The notes below the pieces were generated by a model. The model was not told the origin of the DNA. It searched no databases and saw only the letters and a program-made list of their open reading frames with translations. A program made the translations under genes and the position numbers. DNA of 49,771 bases from a virus, in IMG/VR virus record IMGVR_UViG_3300019132_000059, positions 1-49,771 of that record; one strand, given 5' to 3'. Every line of letters begins with the position of its first letter. The first letter of the stretch is position 1. This document shows, one piece after another, positions 6,380-15,172 of the stretch.

Positions 6380-6390
6380 CGCCAGAGGGC
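6356..6390 (-). terminator. Terminator ending the prophage late operon
   Basis: GCCCTC-C-GGCG (6364-6374) pairs with CGCC-A-GAGGGC (6380-6390) around a 5-base loop; the minus strand continues with ATTTTTGTG. It lies just after the 45-residue ORF at 6399 and overlaps the 3' end of the plus-strand HTH gene. Confidence 0.7.
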
Positions 6391-6398
6391 TGTAGTGT

Positions 6399-6536
6399 TT
6401 AGAAGAGCGTATCCATGACATTGACGATCTGCTGCTGAAGCTCTTCGCTCAGACCAATTGCTGCACCAGCAAGCCCAATGATTCCAGACACGATGAGCAT
6501 GACGTTTTTCTTATTCTGTTTCAACCAAAACTTCAT
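6399..6536 (-). CDS. Small membrane protein at end of lysis cassette (45 aa)
   Basis: 45 residues from the ATG at 6536, two bases after the amidase stop. A basic N-terminus (KFWLKQNKKN) is followed by one glycine-rich membrane helix (VMLIVSGIIGLAGAAIGL) and a short amphipathic tail. Its place after holin and amidase suggests a lysis accessory (second holin or pinholin-like), but there is no family signature. Translational coupling to the amidase is likely because the only ribosome-like site (AAAGG) is 12 bases away. Confidence 0.6.
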   Translation of the reverse strand: MKFWLKQNKKNVMLIVSGIIGLAGAAIGLSEELQQQIVNVMDTLF

Positions 6537-6538
6537 GC

Positions 6539-7438
6539 TTATGCACAACCTTTCAATATTACCGTTATGGTATTGCCATCCCACTCCACAGTCAGGCTGA
6601 GAGCTGCAGCGATTTCCTGAGACCAGGCGTAACCGGTGCCGTTTATGATCTGCAGGGTAGCCAACTCCTTTCCATTGAGAGTTACCGTCCTACTGATATC
6701 ACACCAGCCGACGACCTCACCCTTACCTACCGCTTCCGCCACCGCCCGCACTGGTAGCAGAGACTTGCCGTCTCTCAGGATTCCACGGACGGCCAGCAGC
6801 TTCCCGTTCACTTCGATTGCACAGGCGTTATCCACAGACGAATGTTCTTTTTGTGAATAATCCACTGATTCATAATTCAATCCGCAATATTTACAGATAG
6901 CCTTGGCAATCGCCACCGCGCACTTCTCGCGGTAGTCAGGGGTTTTGAGCAAGGCGCACTCGTCCTTGTTGGTCATGAATCCCAACTCGCAGAGTACACC
7001 AGGTATGCCGTACCGAGCTGTCTCTCGGGTGATGTGGAGGTCCGCTTGCTTCACGCCACGGTTGCGCAGACCTGTTTCCTGTATCAACCGCTGCTGGATG
7101 AGTTCTGCAAGTTGCTTCGCCAGATCGTTCGTGAACGTTTCGATGCCGTGTGCCGGGCCCCATCCGGCCCCCGCGGCGTTGGCGTGGATCGAAACCAGCA
7201 GGACGTCATATCCTCGGCGCTTCAACTCCCGTGCTAGGTTGGTGCGTTTGATTAGAGGCATGTCAGTGTCATCGGTTACCGTCAGGCGGGCATCAATCCC
7301 GACCGCCTGTAGCTTCTTCTGCAGCCGGCGGGCGACGTCGCGGTTAAATTCGTATTCCCGGAGCGATCCGTCCGGGGAGCACTTTCCCGGCGTTTCTGCC
7401 CCGTGGCCGGGGTCGATAAGAACGATACGTTTAGCCAC
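6539..7438 (-). CDS. Phage endolysin: N-acetylmuramoyl-L-alanine amidase
   Basis: 299 residues from a GTG preceded by AAGGAGG. An Amidase_3 catalytic domain (about 4-185) shows the zinc and catalytic pattern: DPGHG (H12), REYEFN (E28), SIHAN (H85) and CELGFMTN (E151). It would cut the lactyl-amide bond between muramic acid and the stem peptide. After a linker rich in S/E comes a C-terminal domain (about 205-299) with LPVRAVAEAVG, the repeat seen in copper-amine-oxidase N-like stalk domains, here probably cell-wall binding. No signal peptide is visible, so export depends on the holin encoded directly upstream (stop and GTG separated by one base). Confidence 0.9.
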   Translation of the reverse strand: MAKRIVLIDPGHGAETPGKCSPDGSLREYEFNRDVARRLQKKLQAVGIDARLTVTDDTDMPLIKRTNLARELKRRGYDVLLVSIHANAAGAGWGPAHGIETFTNDLAKQLAELIQQRLIQETGLRNRGVKQADLHITRETARYGIPGVLCELGFMTNKDECALLKTPDYREKCAVAIAKAICKYCGLNYESVDYSQKEHSSVDNACAIEVNGKLLAVRGILRDGKSLLPVRAVAEAVGKGEVVGWCDISRTVTLNGKELATLQIINGTGYAWSQEIAAALSLTVEWDGNTITVILKGCA

Positions 7439-7439
7439 T

Positions 7440-7853
7440 TCACTTCGCCTCCTTCTCAGATTGGCGGTTCTTTAACCGATCCAGCGTGCTCATCAGGAAC
7501 GGCGGCACCGGTAGCCCCAGCTTACCGCAGTTCTCCAAGATACTAATGCCCTCTGTACCGATCAAAAACAGCAGGATCGCGTCTCGGATGAATCCCTGAC
7601 TGTTCCCACTGATCACGTCGAGTTGATGCGCCACGATTACGAAGGTAAACATCGCCACCTTCCGGCCAATCCCTGCCAATGCAGTCCTGCTGTTCACTTC
7701 ACGGCGGTAAATCGCTGCTGCGAGACCGGTTAAGTAGTCAAGGACAAGAAAAATTGCAAAGGCGGCCAGGAGATGGTCCAGTCCGCCAAATAGATACGTC
7801 AAAGTTGCGATTGTTCCGCCAGTTGCAATTGTTAGCCATCCGTCGTATTTCAT
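7440..7853 (-). CDS. Phage holin (Phage_holin_4 family)
   Basis: 137 residues with about three membrane segments (10-30, 33-50, 66-105) and a charged C-terminus ending KNRQSEKEAK. The FLVLDYLTGLAAAIYRREVNSR segment is typical of the holin family that includes TcdE-type and many Firmicutes phage holins. It oligomerises in the cytoplasmic membrane and releases the amidase. GAGGAGG precedes the ATG at 7853. It stands alone upstream of the amidase after the structural-operon terminator. Confidence 0.88.
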   Translation of the reverse strand: MKYDGWLTIATGGTIATLTYLFGGLDHLLAAFAIFLVLDYLTGLAAAIYRREVNSRTALAGIGRKVAMFTFVIVAHQLDVISGNSQGFIRDAILLFLIGTEGISILENCGKLGLPVPPFLMSTLDRLKNRQSEKEAK

Positions 7854-7917
7854 TTGTCTTGGTTCCTCCTCACCCCCTTATTGGGGCAAAAGTAAAGGAA
7901 GCTGCAGCAGCTCCCCA

Positions 7918-7954
7918 ATAAAAAAACGCTCAATCTCATTTGAGAAGGAGCGTT
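7918..7954 (-). terminator. Terminator at end of tail/fibre operon
   Basis: AACGCTC (7925-7931) pairs with GAGCGTT (7948-7954), closed further by CTCATTTGAG-type pairing, and the minus strand continues TTTTTATT. It starts within the stop codon of the gene at 7953-8183 and separates the structural genes from the holin. Confidence 0.75.
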
Positions 7955-8183
7955 ACACGGTTGGGTATGGCTCAATTTTCGCAACAGTATTTTCATACTC
8001 TTGCTGGGTGATCCATCCCTGCGCCAGTGCGTTGTCGATCTGCTCTTGCGTGAAGTACGTTGCCGCGTACTGCTTGATCTCTTCGTGGTACGTGGCATTA
8101 ATGTCAGAAAAACGCTTGTAACCGTCAATATAAATCTGATAAGCGTACCCGCGCACCAATCGCTGCCGTAAAGTTTCTACCAT
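7953..8183 (-). CDS. XkdX-like small phage protein
   Basis: 76 residues from the ATG at 8183 with GGGGGG upstream; the longer frame to 8405 lacks a site. Alternating short helices (YHEEIKQYAATYF, EQIDNALAQGWITQQEYENTV) resemble the C-terminal half of XkdX-type proteins found between fibre and lysis genes in PBSX-like prophages. The role is unknown even in model phages. It is last in the structural operon. Confidence 0.55.
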   Translation of the reverse strand: MVETLRQRLVRGYAYQIYIDGYKRFSDINATYHEEIKQYAATYFTQEQIDNALAQGWITQQEYENTVAKIEPYPTV

Positions 8184-8200
8184 GTTTATCCCCCCGTTTT

Positions 8201-8539
8201 TTATACCAATCCGTTGGTGACTAGCGTTTCCAAAATAAAATTCACGTCGTCTTGTATGATCGTATCCCTTGATCTCAGGTAAGTATTTTCGTCTTTCAGC
8301 TTCGCGTTTTCTGCTTTGAGTGCTTCCACTTCTTCCTCCAAAGTTTTGTGAGATTGCTCTTGTTTCGGAGTGTAATGGAATTGCCCGTTGGAATATGTGA
8401 AACATGTTTTGTCGTGCATTATCAAATCTGCGTATTCTCCCGGAACGGGAACCGCCTCCCCTTCAAATGGCGAATGTTCAAAACCGAACGCAACCTGTCC
8501 AATTGTTCCATCATCATTTATCTGACAGAATCCTTTCAC
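8201..8539 (-). CDS. Phage tail-fibre-associated protein with coiled coil
   Basis: 112 residues from a GTG preceded by AAAGGG. The N-terminal part (MKGFCQINDDGTIGQVAFG) resembles XkdW-like or fibre-assembly proteins located after tail fibre genes. Residues about 62-90 (LEEEVEALKAENAKLKDENTYLRS) form a heptad coiled coil, so it probably oligomerises or binds the fibre trimer. A chaperone or base-of-fibre role is inferred from position. Confidence 0.5.
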   Translation of the reverse strand: MKGFCQINDDGTIGQVAFGFEHSPFEGEAVPVPGEYADLIMHDKTCFTYSNGQFHYTPKQEQSHKTLEEEVEALKAENAKLKDENTYLRSRDTIIQDDVNFILETLVTNGLV

Positions 8540-8557
8540 GTCTATTCACCCTTTCGA

Positions 8558-10645
8558 TTACGCTTTAAGGTAATATGCTACCCCAGCAGAACCTGATTGT
8601 CCGATACTCGACACATTAATTGACGAACCTGGATTGCCCCCTGCAACGCTAATGACTGCGGTATGGGAAGGTGCAATAATTCCAACTACGCCGCCACCGC
8701 CGCCACCACCGCCGCCGCAGCTTTGATAACTCCCCTCACTATACCCATTTCCACCGTTGCCGCCTTTCGACTCAATCCGTACAGATGGTATTGCGTTTGG
8801 GGAAATGACGATCACTACACCGCCGCCACCGCCACCTCCTCCGCCTACGCCTTCATTCCATCCGCTATTTGTGGCTGTTGCCAAATACCCACCACGACCG
8901 CCGCTGCCACCAATTCCTGCGCCACCGCCGCCTCCTGCGCCGCATACACTGGAAACTGATCCATCATTGTCCTTGCCACCACCGCCGCCTCCTGCACCGC
9001 CGACATCGGCACTGATAGAAAAGGACGTTAATGGGTCAATTGACATTACGCGATTCACCAATCCGGCCAGAGTAGGGACGGCGCTTCCTCCGTTCGGCGT
9101 TAAAGTATCATCGTAACCGCCCGCTATACCCCGTGTTACCATTTGGCCTAACAAACTCCCGTTTGTTCCATGTGTTCCGGCTACTTTTCCGGACGTCCCA
9201 AGGGATACGGGCGATTTTCCGTTCTCTCCATTGGCTGATATAGTACCTGATCCAACAATCTTATTTGCAACCACGATCAACACACCGCCGCCACCGCCGC
9301 CAGCATTGTCGGTTGATCCACCAGCACCACCCGCCGCGCCCCTGCCGTCGGCGTGAAGTCTACCACCACTGTTGATGGTCAGCATCCCTGCAACATAGAT
9401 TACGTTTAGTCCTGTATTCGTGGGACGTAGTGATGCCCCCGCGTTGATTGTCAAGTTGTTATAGAAACAGGTCGTGTGATCGAATGTCTCATCCGCACCC
9501 GTGACAACTCTATCACCATTCGTTGCCCCGAAATGGTGGAACCTTGCCGCTCCCGATCCAATGACCTTTTCCAGTTTGTTTTTGTCGTCAGCACTCATGA
9601 ACCCGGCGGCTGTTGGCGTTGCAACGGCGTGTGTATGAGTAGACAGTGACACATCTACGCCTTTGAATTGTAACACGCCTGCGTTGTAATCGGCTTTCAG
9701 GATGTAGTTCTGCCCATCTTCAGTTATGACGTCGAATCTGTTGGCGTTGGCATTCAAAAATGTGCGCTGCCCGCTTGTCTCGCCTATACGTGAGCCATCC
9801 GAGAATTGCACCTCGCTGACTCCGATTATGGCATTGCCGCCCATCCCAAGATTTCCGGTCATTGTGTCACCGGTTTTGTTTACTTTCCCGTCCCATGCCG
9901 TAACCTTGGCGGGATCAACCGAAATCGTGATTTCATCCGTTGCAGAATCAGGCGTCATGAGGATAGCTGTTCCTTCTCTTAATGTCGCTGTATCCTGTTT
10001 GGAGTCTGCGGCCACACTACCCTTCGATGTTCCGGCGTTGTTCTTCACGGCGATTGTTGCGAATGTGTTCTGGTTGACCTCAGCGCCCGTTGCAATGCCG
10101 TCCAGCTTGGTCTTGTCGGCGGCAGCCATGAATCCGGCGGCGGATTGCGTTGCAACGGCGTGTGCCGCTCCCCCGGCCCCAACGTGTGCCGCCGGTGCGA
10201 ATTGCGTGGTGTCAACGGCGATTGTCATGGTGTCCGTTGCGTCGTTCGGCGTGATAATGATGGCCGACCCTTCTTGGATGTTCAATGTGTCTGCTGATTG
10301 ATCTGCCGCCAAGTTGTTTCCTTTTTGTGCCCCGGTAGAAGTTTTGACGCTCACACTTGCGAACATGGACGGATTCGCATTCGCCGCAGCGTCCCACCGG
10401 GTTTTGTCTGCCGGTGTTACGTGTATGCTTGTGTTGTTGGCGTGAGCGTCAACCTTGGCCTGTGCTCCTGTCGTCGTTTCGCCGTTGTTTTTGATCTCAG
10501 AAAGCGCTGCGGATACCAGGTTGAAAAACCAGTTGAAAAGAGAGGCAGACGGCTTTTCTCCCGGTCCGAATCCGGCATCCAGTTTCGATTGCGGCGGATC
10601 AGGTTCGCTCTTGTTCCATTGCGGCAATTTGAAATTGAATGGCAT
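8558..10645 (-). CDS. Tail fibre with polyglycine receptor-binding tip
   Basis: 695 residues. The N-terminus (FNFKLPQWNKSEPD) is the baseplate-attachment end. The shaft holds repeats of the type AVAT-AAGFM-ADKTKLDGI (about residues 165-190 and again 338-360) and beta-rich segments starting LGMGGNAI. The last 270 residues contain several runs of 7-11 glycines separated by short beta segments (VVIVISPNA, VVGIIAPSH). This pattern recalls the stacked polyglycine-II helices of T4-like gp38 adhesins, here fused to the fibre instead of being a separate protein. It should bind a host surface receptor. Confidence 0.8.
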   Translation of the reverse strand: MPFNFKLPQWNKSEPDPPQSKLDAGFGPGEKPSASLFNWFFNLVSAALSEIKNNGETTTGAQAKVDAHANNTSIHVTPADKTRWDAAANANPSMFASVSVKTSTGAQKGNNLAADQSADTLNIQEGSAIIITPNDATDTMTIAVDTTQFAPAAHVGAGGAAHAVATQSAAGFMAAADKTKLDGIATGAEVNQNTFATIAVKNNAGTSKGSVAADSKQDTATLREGTAILMTPDSATDEITISVDPAKVTAWDGKVNKTGDTMTGNLGMGGNAIIGVSEVQFSDGSRIGETSGQRTFLNANANRFDVITEDGQNYILKADYNAGVLQFKGVDVSLSTHTHAVATPTAAGFMSADDKNKLEKVIGSGAARFHHFGATNGDRVVTGADETFDHTTCFYNNLTINAGASLRPTNTGLNVIYVAGMLTINSGGRLHADGRGAAGGAGGSTDNAGGGGGGVLIVVANKIVGSGTISANGENGKSPVSLGTSGKVAGTHGTNGSLLGQMVTRGIAGGYDDTLTPNGGSAVPTLAGLVNRVMSIDPLTSFSISADVGGAGGGGGGKDNDGSVSSVCGAGGGGGAGIGGSGGRGGYLATATNSGWNEGVGGGGGGGGGVVIVISPNAIPSVRIESKGGNGGNGYSEGSYQSCGGGGGGGGGVVGIIAPSHTAVISVAGGNPGSSINVSSIGQSGSAGVAYYLKA

Positions 10646-10660
10646 GTCTTTACACCCCCG

Positions 10661-11884
10661 TTAAATTGGCAATTCCACGTCATGCTCTGGGTCGTATGTG
10701 TATCCCAATGTACCGCCCTGCGTACCGTCCACACTCGCAAAACCCGTTGCAGGATCAATTTCCTCCTGCGTGTAGTTGGACGAAAACGCGAACGTCCCGG
10801 CAAACAACACTTCGGCCCTCACCCCATGGGCCGTTACCGCATTGACAAGGCGGCCAAACTGATTGAGTGAAAGACCGGTCTTGGCAATTTCCCCGGCAGG
10901 TACGTCCACATGCAACGCGGCCCACCTGCCCGGAGTGGACGCCACCACATTGGCGTCAACATAGCGGTATTTATTCGCAATTTCTTTGCAAACTTCGAGG
11001 CTCGACGCGGTTACAAACGAATCAAACTCCGCTTGTGTGATTTTGAAAATCCGGAACGAATCCACGTTGAACGCATGACCGGATGTGCCTGTGTGTTGAA
11101 TCCTCGGGTAAATATAAGACACTCCGGGCGTTGTAACGGCAGTTACTTTGAAAGCATAGACAACTGGCACAAATATTCCAACCGTAGTCGCCGCATACGA
11201 TCCTGTTACATTTGACGTTACGACCTTTGCTGTGCGCGTCACTCCGGTAGACAAGGAAGTCATGTACACATTTGTTGCGGCGTTTTCGTTGTACACATCC
11301 GCAATTGCTAGGTAACAATCGCCAACTGCCGGGTAAATGCGTTTTGCGGCCAGAGGATCGACGTTTGTTGCGGTTGATGTTTTTGTAATCTTGACACTGT
11401 TGGCTCCGGTTGTCTTTCGCGTGCTGTCCAGCGCTGCCGTTCCGCCTCCGTATGCCATGGTGTTTGTTGCCTCGAAATTCCCATCAGTACCTAATAAGTT
11501 ATTCCGCAGCAACCAATCATCATCCGGCCACAACTCCCGCACCTTCACCACCTGCGGATCGACTTGCAGAATGAACGCCAGAAACTCAATGATTGTGTCG
11601 ATGGACCCGTTGGAAAAGTTTCGCAGCACCTTTGACTTGATGAGAACGCGAAAAACCTCGTCAGTGGCCTGCCCGCGCTCCTGCCTCACGTTGCGCCCGT
11701 GCCGGTCCAGCACCGCCCCCTCTGCCTTGTCAACGTCCCGCCACTCTTCGATTTTGTCCAGCAGGTCGGTGTTCTCTTGGATGTGTGCGGCGGCAATTTT
11801 CAGCAGCTTGCTTACGTTTGAATTTGGATGCTTATTGAAATTGTCGGTCAATCTGTCCCAAAACTTTTGCAGCACATCAGACAA
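10661..11884 (-). CDS. Baseplate/tail protein (XkdU/DUF2612-type) with inserted beta domain
   Basis: 407 residues from the TTG at 11884, which follows GGTGGTGG and overlaps the 3' end of the baseplate J gene; the frame extends to 11968 inside that gene. The first 120 residues (FWDRLTDNF, LLDKIEEWRDVDKAEGAVLDRHGRNV) have the conserved start of P2 gpI/XkdU-like proteins, and the C-terminus (GLSLNQFGRLVNAVTAHG) the end. Between them, residues about 145-300 form a beta-rich segment with the look of a carbohydrate-binding jelly roll. This insertion is absent in the short family members I know. It would sit at the baseplate wedge tip next to the fibre. Confidence 0.7.
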   Translation of the reverse strand: MSDVLQKFWDRLTDNFNKHPNSNVSKLLKIAAAHIQENTDLLDKIEEWRDVDKAEGAVLDRHGRNVRQERGQATDEVFRVLIKSKVLRNFSNGSIDTIIEFLAFILQVDPQVVKVRELWPDDDWLLRNNLLGTDGNFEATNTMAYGGGTAALDSTRKTTGANSVKITKTSTATNVDPLAAKRIYPAVGDCYLAIADVYNENAATNVYMTSLSTGVTRTAKVVTSNVTGSYAATTVGIFVPVVYAFKVTAVTTPGVSYIYPRIQHTGTSGHAFNVDSFRIFKITQAEFDSFVTASSLEVCKEIANKYRYVDANVVASTPGRWAALHVDVPAGEIAKTGLSLNQFGRLVNAVTAHGVRAEVLFAGTFAFSSNYTQEEIDPATGFASVDGTQGGTLGYTYDPEHDVELPI

Positions 11885-13061
11885 TGTTAACCACCACCTT
11901 GCCCGGCGCTGTTTGTGCAACTTTCTTCGGATCAATTGATACGTTGGCGGCGGCGTAGTTGGTTCCATCCGTCGAAATCGTCACTGTTGCATCCACGACG
12001 CCCGGCGCGGTCAGCTTCGACAGCGCGACAAGGTGGGCTTGGATAACGTCCTCGCCCATTCCGAGGCCGTCATGGAAGTTACCGCTTGCGTCTTGCCCGC
12101 CGATGTACTCCACGATTTCCTGTTGAATCAGCGCGGCCCCATTTGCCGGGTACAAGCTATTGGTGCGAATGTCCACCTTCACCCAAACGTCCACCTGTTG
12201 AGCGTAACTGAATCCAATTGTCTGATTGTTGCCGCTTGCGTCCTGTACCACGACAACCGTTGATCCGTATGCCCGGATGCCCGCCGCCTTTGCCCGCAGG
12301 ATCGCTTTGGCAATGTCCGGCGGTTGACCGCCAAGCACGATGGCCTCCACGGAATGAGGCGGCCTTCCGTCTGCGTCCGGCACGTCGCCCTCGTTCTCTA
12401 CCACGATTGCCGCCCTTACCTCCGGAACATCTTTCAAAATCGTGGCCCGGATGCCGTCGCCTGTCGGCAGTCCATCTTTCGCCCCTTGCTGCAACGCCCT
12501 TTTTCGCAATTGCTCGTCGGTTTCGGCGTCTTGCCCGCCTGTTGTCGGCGTTGCATTGGAAACGGATAACACTCCGGCTGCCGGTGTGGTGATCTTGGTG
12601 ATAGTGTTCGCTGGCACGTTACCCCTCGCCCCGGCTTCTACCGCTTCAATGTCTGCTACCACTACACCGTTGTTGTCGCTGTCTGTGACCGGCGAAACGG
12701 TCTTGAACACGATTCCGCCAAGTGTCTCCGCCATGAATCCCGCCGGAACGGTCGTGCCCGGATCAACGGTTATGCTCAATTGCCCCTCCGCCTTACGCTC
12801 TTGACGGCGGCGAATGCCGATTTTCGCCACTTCCCGGTCAAGACTTACGCCCTCTGCCGTATCAATGAAACCGGCGTTATACACCGCTTCTGCCTTCTCG
12901 TTTTCTTCGGCGCGGGCATAGGCCCATAGCTTAATCAATTTGCCCAGCTTCGACCTGTCAGACAGGTTGACATTGGCCCCGAACTCTTGCCGGGCTTGCT
13001 CCTGCATTTCAGCCAAAAATTCCTCGTAGCTTTTCCGCTTAAACCCCTGCGCCGTCAGCAC
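11877..13061 (-). CDS. Baseplate J family protein
   Basis: 394 residues from a GTG preceded by GGGGGG. Typical baseplate J/XkdT features are present: an N-terminal helical segment (SYEEFLAEMQEQARQEFG), GVSLDREVAKIGI, the hallmark region LSITVDPGTTVPAGF, and VPANTITKITTPAAGVLSVSNA. It forms the wedge of the contractile-tail baseplate. It lies between the gp25-like gene and the XkdU-like gene, the conserved order in PBSX-type and Pam3-type tails. Confidence 0.9.
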   Translation of the reverse strand: MLTAQGFKRKSYEEFLAEMQEQARQEFGANVNLSDRSKLGKLIKLWAYARAEENEKAEAVYNAGFIDTAEGVSLDREVAKIGIRRRQERKAEGQLSITVDPGTTVPAGFMAETLGGIVFKTVSPVTDSDNNGVVVADIEAVEAGARGNVPANTITKITTPAAGVLSVSNATPTTGGQDAETDEQLRKRALQQGAKDGLPTGDGIRATILKDVPEVRAAIVVENEGDVPDADGRPPHSVEAIVLGGQPPDIAKAILRAKAAGIRAYGSTVVVVQDASGNNQTIGFSYAQQVDVWVKVDIRTNSLYPANGAALIQQEIVEYIGGQDASGNFHDGLGMGEDVIQAHLVALSKLTAPGVVDATVTISTDGTNYAAANVSIDPKKVAQTAPGKVVVNIV

Positions 13062-13062
13062 G

Positions 13063-13419
13063 CTAGAATCCCCCCTCTACCACTTCGCCGTTTCGTTTGA
13101 CAACCCGGAATGAACCGGACAACTTGCGTTCTTTGCGGTCAAACTCCCATGTGATTTCCTCGACGGATTCCACCCGGTCCTCCTGCAAAACGGCAGCCAC
13201 CAACCTCTCGGTGATTTCCTCCCGGTTGAACTTTTCGCCCAACACCTCATAACGCGGGAAGCCGTGACCTTCGGGATTGAGAAACCATTCCCCCAGGTTC
13301 GTTGTCAGAATGTCGGCCACGCATTGCATTAACTCGTCGTCGCCTTCGACCAACTCAAGGTCATTTTGTCCGTCAAATACCAGGTCGCCGGTTGCGTCCA
13401 CTTTGAAATCAATCACCAC
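13063..13419 (-). CDS. gp25/GPW family baseplate protein
   Basis: 118 residues with the short gp25/GPW plan: an acidic N-terminal strand pair, DILTTNLGEWFLNPEGHGFPRYEVLG (the EPR-core equivalent, residues about 37-62), two helices, then a beta segment (ITWEFDRKERKLSGSF). It links baseplate wedge to sheath, nucleating sheath assembly. It overlaps the spike gene upstream by 7 bp and is one base from the J gene, as expected for tightly coupled baseplate genes. Confidence 0.85.
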   Translation of the reverse strand: MVIDFKVDATGDLVFDGQNDLELVEGDDELMQCVADILTTNLGEWFLNPEGHGFPRYEVLGEKFNREEITERLVAAVLQEDRVESVEEITWEFDRKERKLSGSFRVVKRNGEVVEGGF

Positions 13420-14006
13420 GATTCACTCCCTTGCTTGCCGATGATCCGCACGCCCCGCCCTGCCGGATTGTCGGCCCGGAAAGTAACGCCCATCGGCGCG
13501 ACGATCTCAACCCCGTTTTGGTTGTCGCTGTACATTTTGATGCCGCCTGCTTCCGTCAAAACGATCCGGTCCTTCATGTCCTTGGATGCAATCAGCAAAT
13601 CTCCCGGATTGATCGGCGTCACCTTGCCGCTGTCATTCGTGTCAATCGCCTGTTTTGGGAGTGGCCGGGTAAACAGGTTTATCCCGCACACCACAACGGC
13701 GTCATTGACGTCCAACATGCGATCCGTTGGTGTGGCGCTGTCACCATGCAGGATGCCGTCAATGTCCCGCATACAGAAGGAAACCAACACATAATCCCCG
13801 CGCTTATACGGCGTCCGAATGATGTACCTGCCCGTTTGAAAATCGGCCACCGGAACGGCTGTAATCAGGTCGCCGTCCGGCAGCAGTTTCACGTCGGCCA
13901 TCAGTTTTTCCGCGTCGTATGTCTCGATCTGACCGATTGCGGACGTGTGTATCCCGGAAATCAAGCTATTCGCAAAATCATCGAAAAACTTTTCTGGCTC
14001 ACTCAT
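13413..14006 (-). CDS. Gp138-type membrane-puncturing spike
   Basis: 197 residues. The N-terminal OB-like domain (IGQIETYDAEKLMADVKLLP ... GDYVLVSFCMRDIDGILHG) is characteristic of Gp138-type spikes of simple contractile tails. The C-terminal half (DRIVLTEAGGIKMYSDNQNGVEIVAPMGVTF) is a repeating beta pattern like a beta-helix tip. It sits at the centre of the baseplate below the hub and pierces the envelope. ATGA overlap with the hub gene upstream. Confidence 0.8.
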   Translation of the reverse strand: MSEPEKFFDDFANSLISGIHTSAIGQIETYDAEKLMADVKLLPDGDLITAVPVADFQTGRYIIRTPYKRGDYVLVSFCMRDIDGILHGDSATPTDRMLDVNDAVVVCGINLFTRPLPKQAIDTNDSGKVTPINPGDLLIASKDMKDRIVLTEAGGIKMYSDNQNGVEIVAPMGVTFRADNPAGRGVRIIGKQGSESW

Positions 14007-14842
14007 ACCGGGTACACCTCCATTTCCGTGTAGAATGATGTGCCGTCGTGTCGGCCTTTCTCGACCCGGAAAAGACCGTTTGCCGTCTTACTTTTGATCT
14101 GCACGATGGCATCCGTCGTGATCCGGTGATTGAGCAGCGAAACAACTTTCCAGCCTTGGCGCGTCACCTTTTTGTCCTTTGCGTCGGGAATCTTAATGGT
14201 TTCCGTTGTCTCAATCGGCGTCGGGCTTCCGATCAAACCGCGGTCCTTGTCGATCACAATGCCGATAGGCTGGCCCTCGTTTTTGGGCCGAATAAAGATT
14301 TTTCCCCGCGTGACGTGCGCTTTGGCTCCGCACTCGGCGGCCACCTGTGCAATCGCCCGTGAGAGAGGCGCGTTGATCGTTTTCCCGCCAAGATATTTCC
14401 GGTCGTTCGGCAGGTTGAATGCCCCAATGTGCAGGCCGCATTGCGCCAATAAATCTGTCAGGATGGCTTTTCCTGTGATACCGGGCTTGTACGTCTTTTT
14501 GATGTGCAGTCTCAACCATTGCCCGTTGCCGTCCACCGCTTGGATTTTCGTCACCTTGTCAACGCCCTGCCATTCCGTTTTCGGCTTTTCCACGAAACCG
14601 AGAAACAACGCCCCCACGTCGCCTTGATACCCGGCATTCAGCACAATTGGCGTATCCTTCTTGATGGCAAGAATGGATTGGTCGGATAGGTTGTAGACGG
14701 TGATCGTTGCCACGTTCGGCTCCTTTCCATCGTCAAAAGGTATGTCAAACTGGATGGTCGGCCCGTCTTTCCCCAATCCGCTCTCGAATCTCTTGTTGCC
14801 TGCAATCAATTCGATCTGCCGACCGTACAATGCCCCGATCAT
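14003..14842 (-). CDS. Baseplate hub protein (gpD/XkdQ-like)
   Basis: 279 residues. Two T4 gp27/gpD-like hub barrels are suggested by TIQFDIPFDDGKEPNVATITVYNLSD (about 29-54) and by VTKIQAVDGNGQWLRLHIKKTYKPGITGKAIL (about 96-127), which is a strong match to phage hub proteins. It connects the tail tube to the spike. It overlaps both neighbours by 4 bp, showing translational coupling inside the baseplate cluster. Confidence 0.8.
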   Translation of the reverse strand: MIGALYGRQIELIAGNKRFESGLGKDGPTIQFDIPFDDGKEPNVATITVYNLSDQSILAIKKDTPIVLNAGYQGDVGALFLGFVEKPKTEWQGVDKVTKIQAVDGNGQWLRLHIKKTYKPGITGKAILTDLLAQCGLHIGAFNLPNDRKYLGGKTINAPLSRAIAQVAAECGAKAHVTRGKIFIRPKNEGQPIGIVIDKDRGLIGSPTPIETTETIKIPDAKDKKVTRQGWKVVSLLNHRITTDAIVQIKSKTANGLFRVEKGRHDGTSFYTEMEVYPV

Positions 14843-15171
14843 GCGGATTCACTTCCCGGCGGCTCCACCATCAGGAAAACGGTTGTGCCCAATTCATCCC
14901 ATCCGACACGCGACGCCTGGCCGCTCAAATCCTTTGGAATCAGTTGCAATTTCGGCAGCCGGGAATCTGTCAGGGAAGAAAACAACGCCCTGCCAATGAC
15001 CATTTTTTCGCCGTACACAAGCACGTTCCCGTCCCGCTCAATATCAACGGTGAAGAAATCGAAATCGTGGTTGTAGTGAAATTCCAGCGTGAAAATTTCT
15101 CCGGCCAAGTCGATCTCAAAACGGTACGGGATTTCCTCCACGTCGATCTCTATGTACTCCACGCCCGCCAC
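14839..15171 (-). CDS. Baseplate plug protein (Pam3 gp18-like)
   Basis: 110 residues, acidic and beta-rich: IPYRFEIDLAGEIFTLEFHYNHDFDFFTVDIERDG fits the pattern of small plug proteins in Pam3-like minimal baseplates (residues about 14-48), followed by NVLVYGEKMVIGRALF and an ending with LMVEPPG. It would close the tube end near the hub. Position between the Dit-like adaptor and hub agrees. Confidence 0.75.
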   Translation of the reverse strand: MAGVEYIEIDVEEIPYRFEIDLAGEIFTLEFHYNHDFDFFTVDIERDGNVLVYGEKMVIGRALFSSLTDSRLPKLQLIPKDLSGQASRVGWDELGTTVFLMVEPPGSESA

Positions 15172-15172
15172 C

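Noticed and set aside
8663-10301. Plus-strand ORFs opposite the tail fibre, rich in proline, alanine and threonine
   Set aside because: They are the reverse reading of glycine and GNN-rich fibre codons; no start signals.
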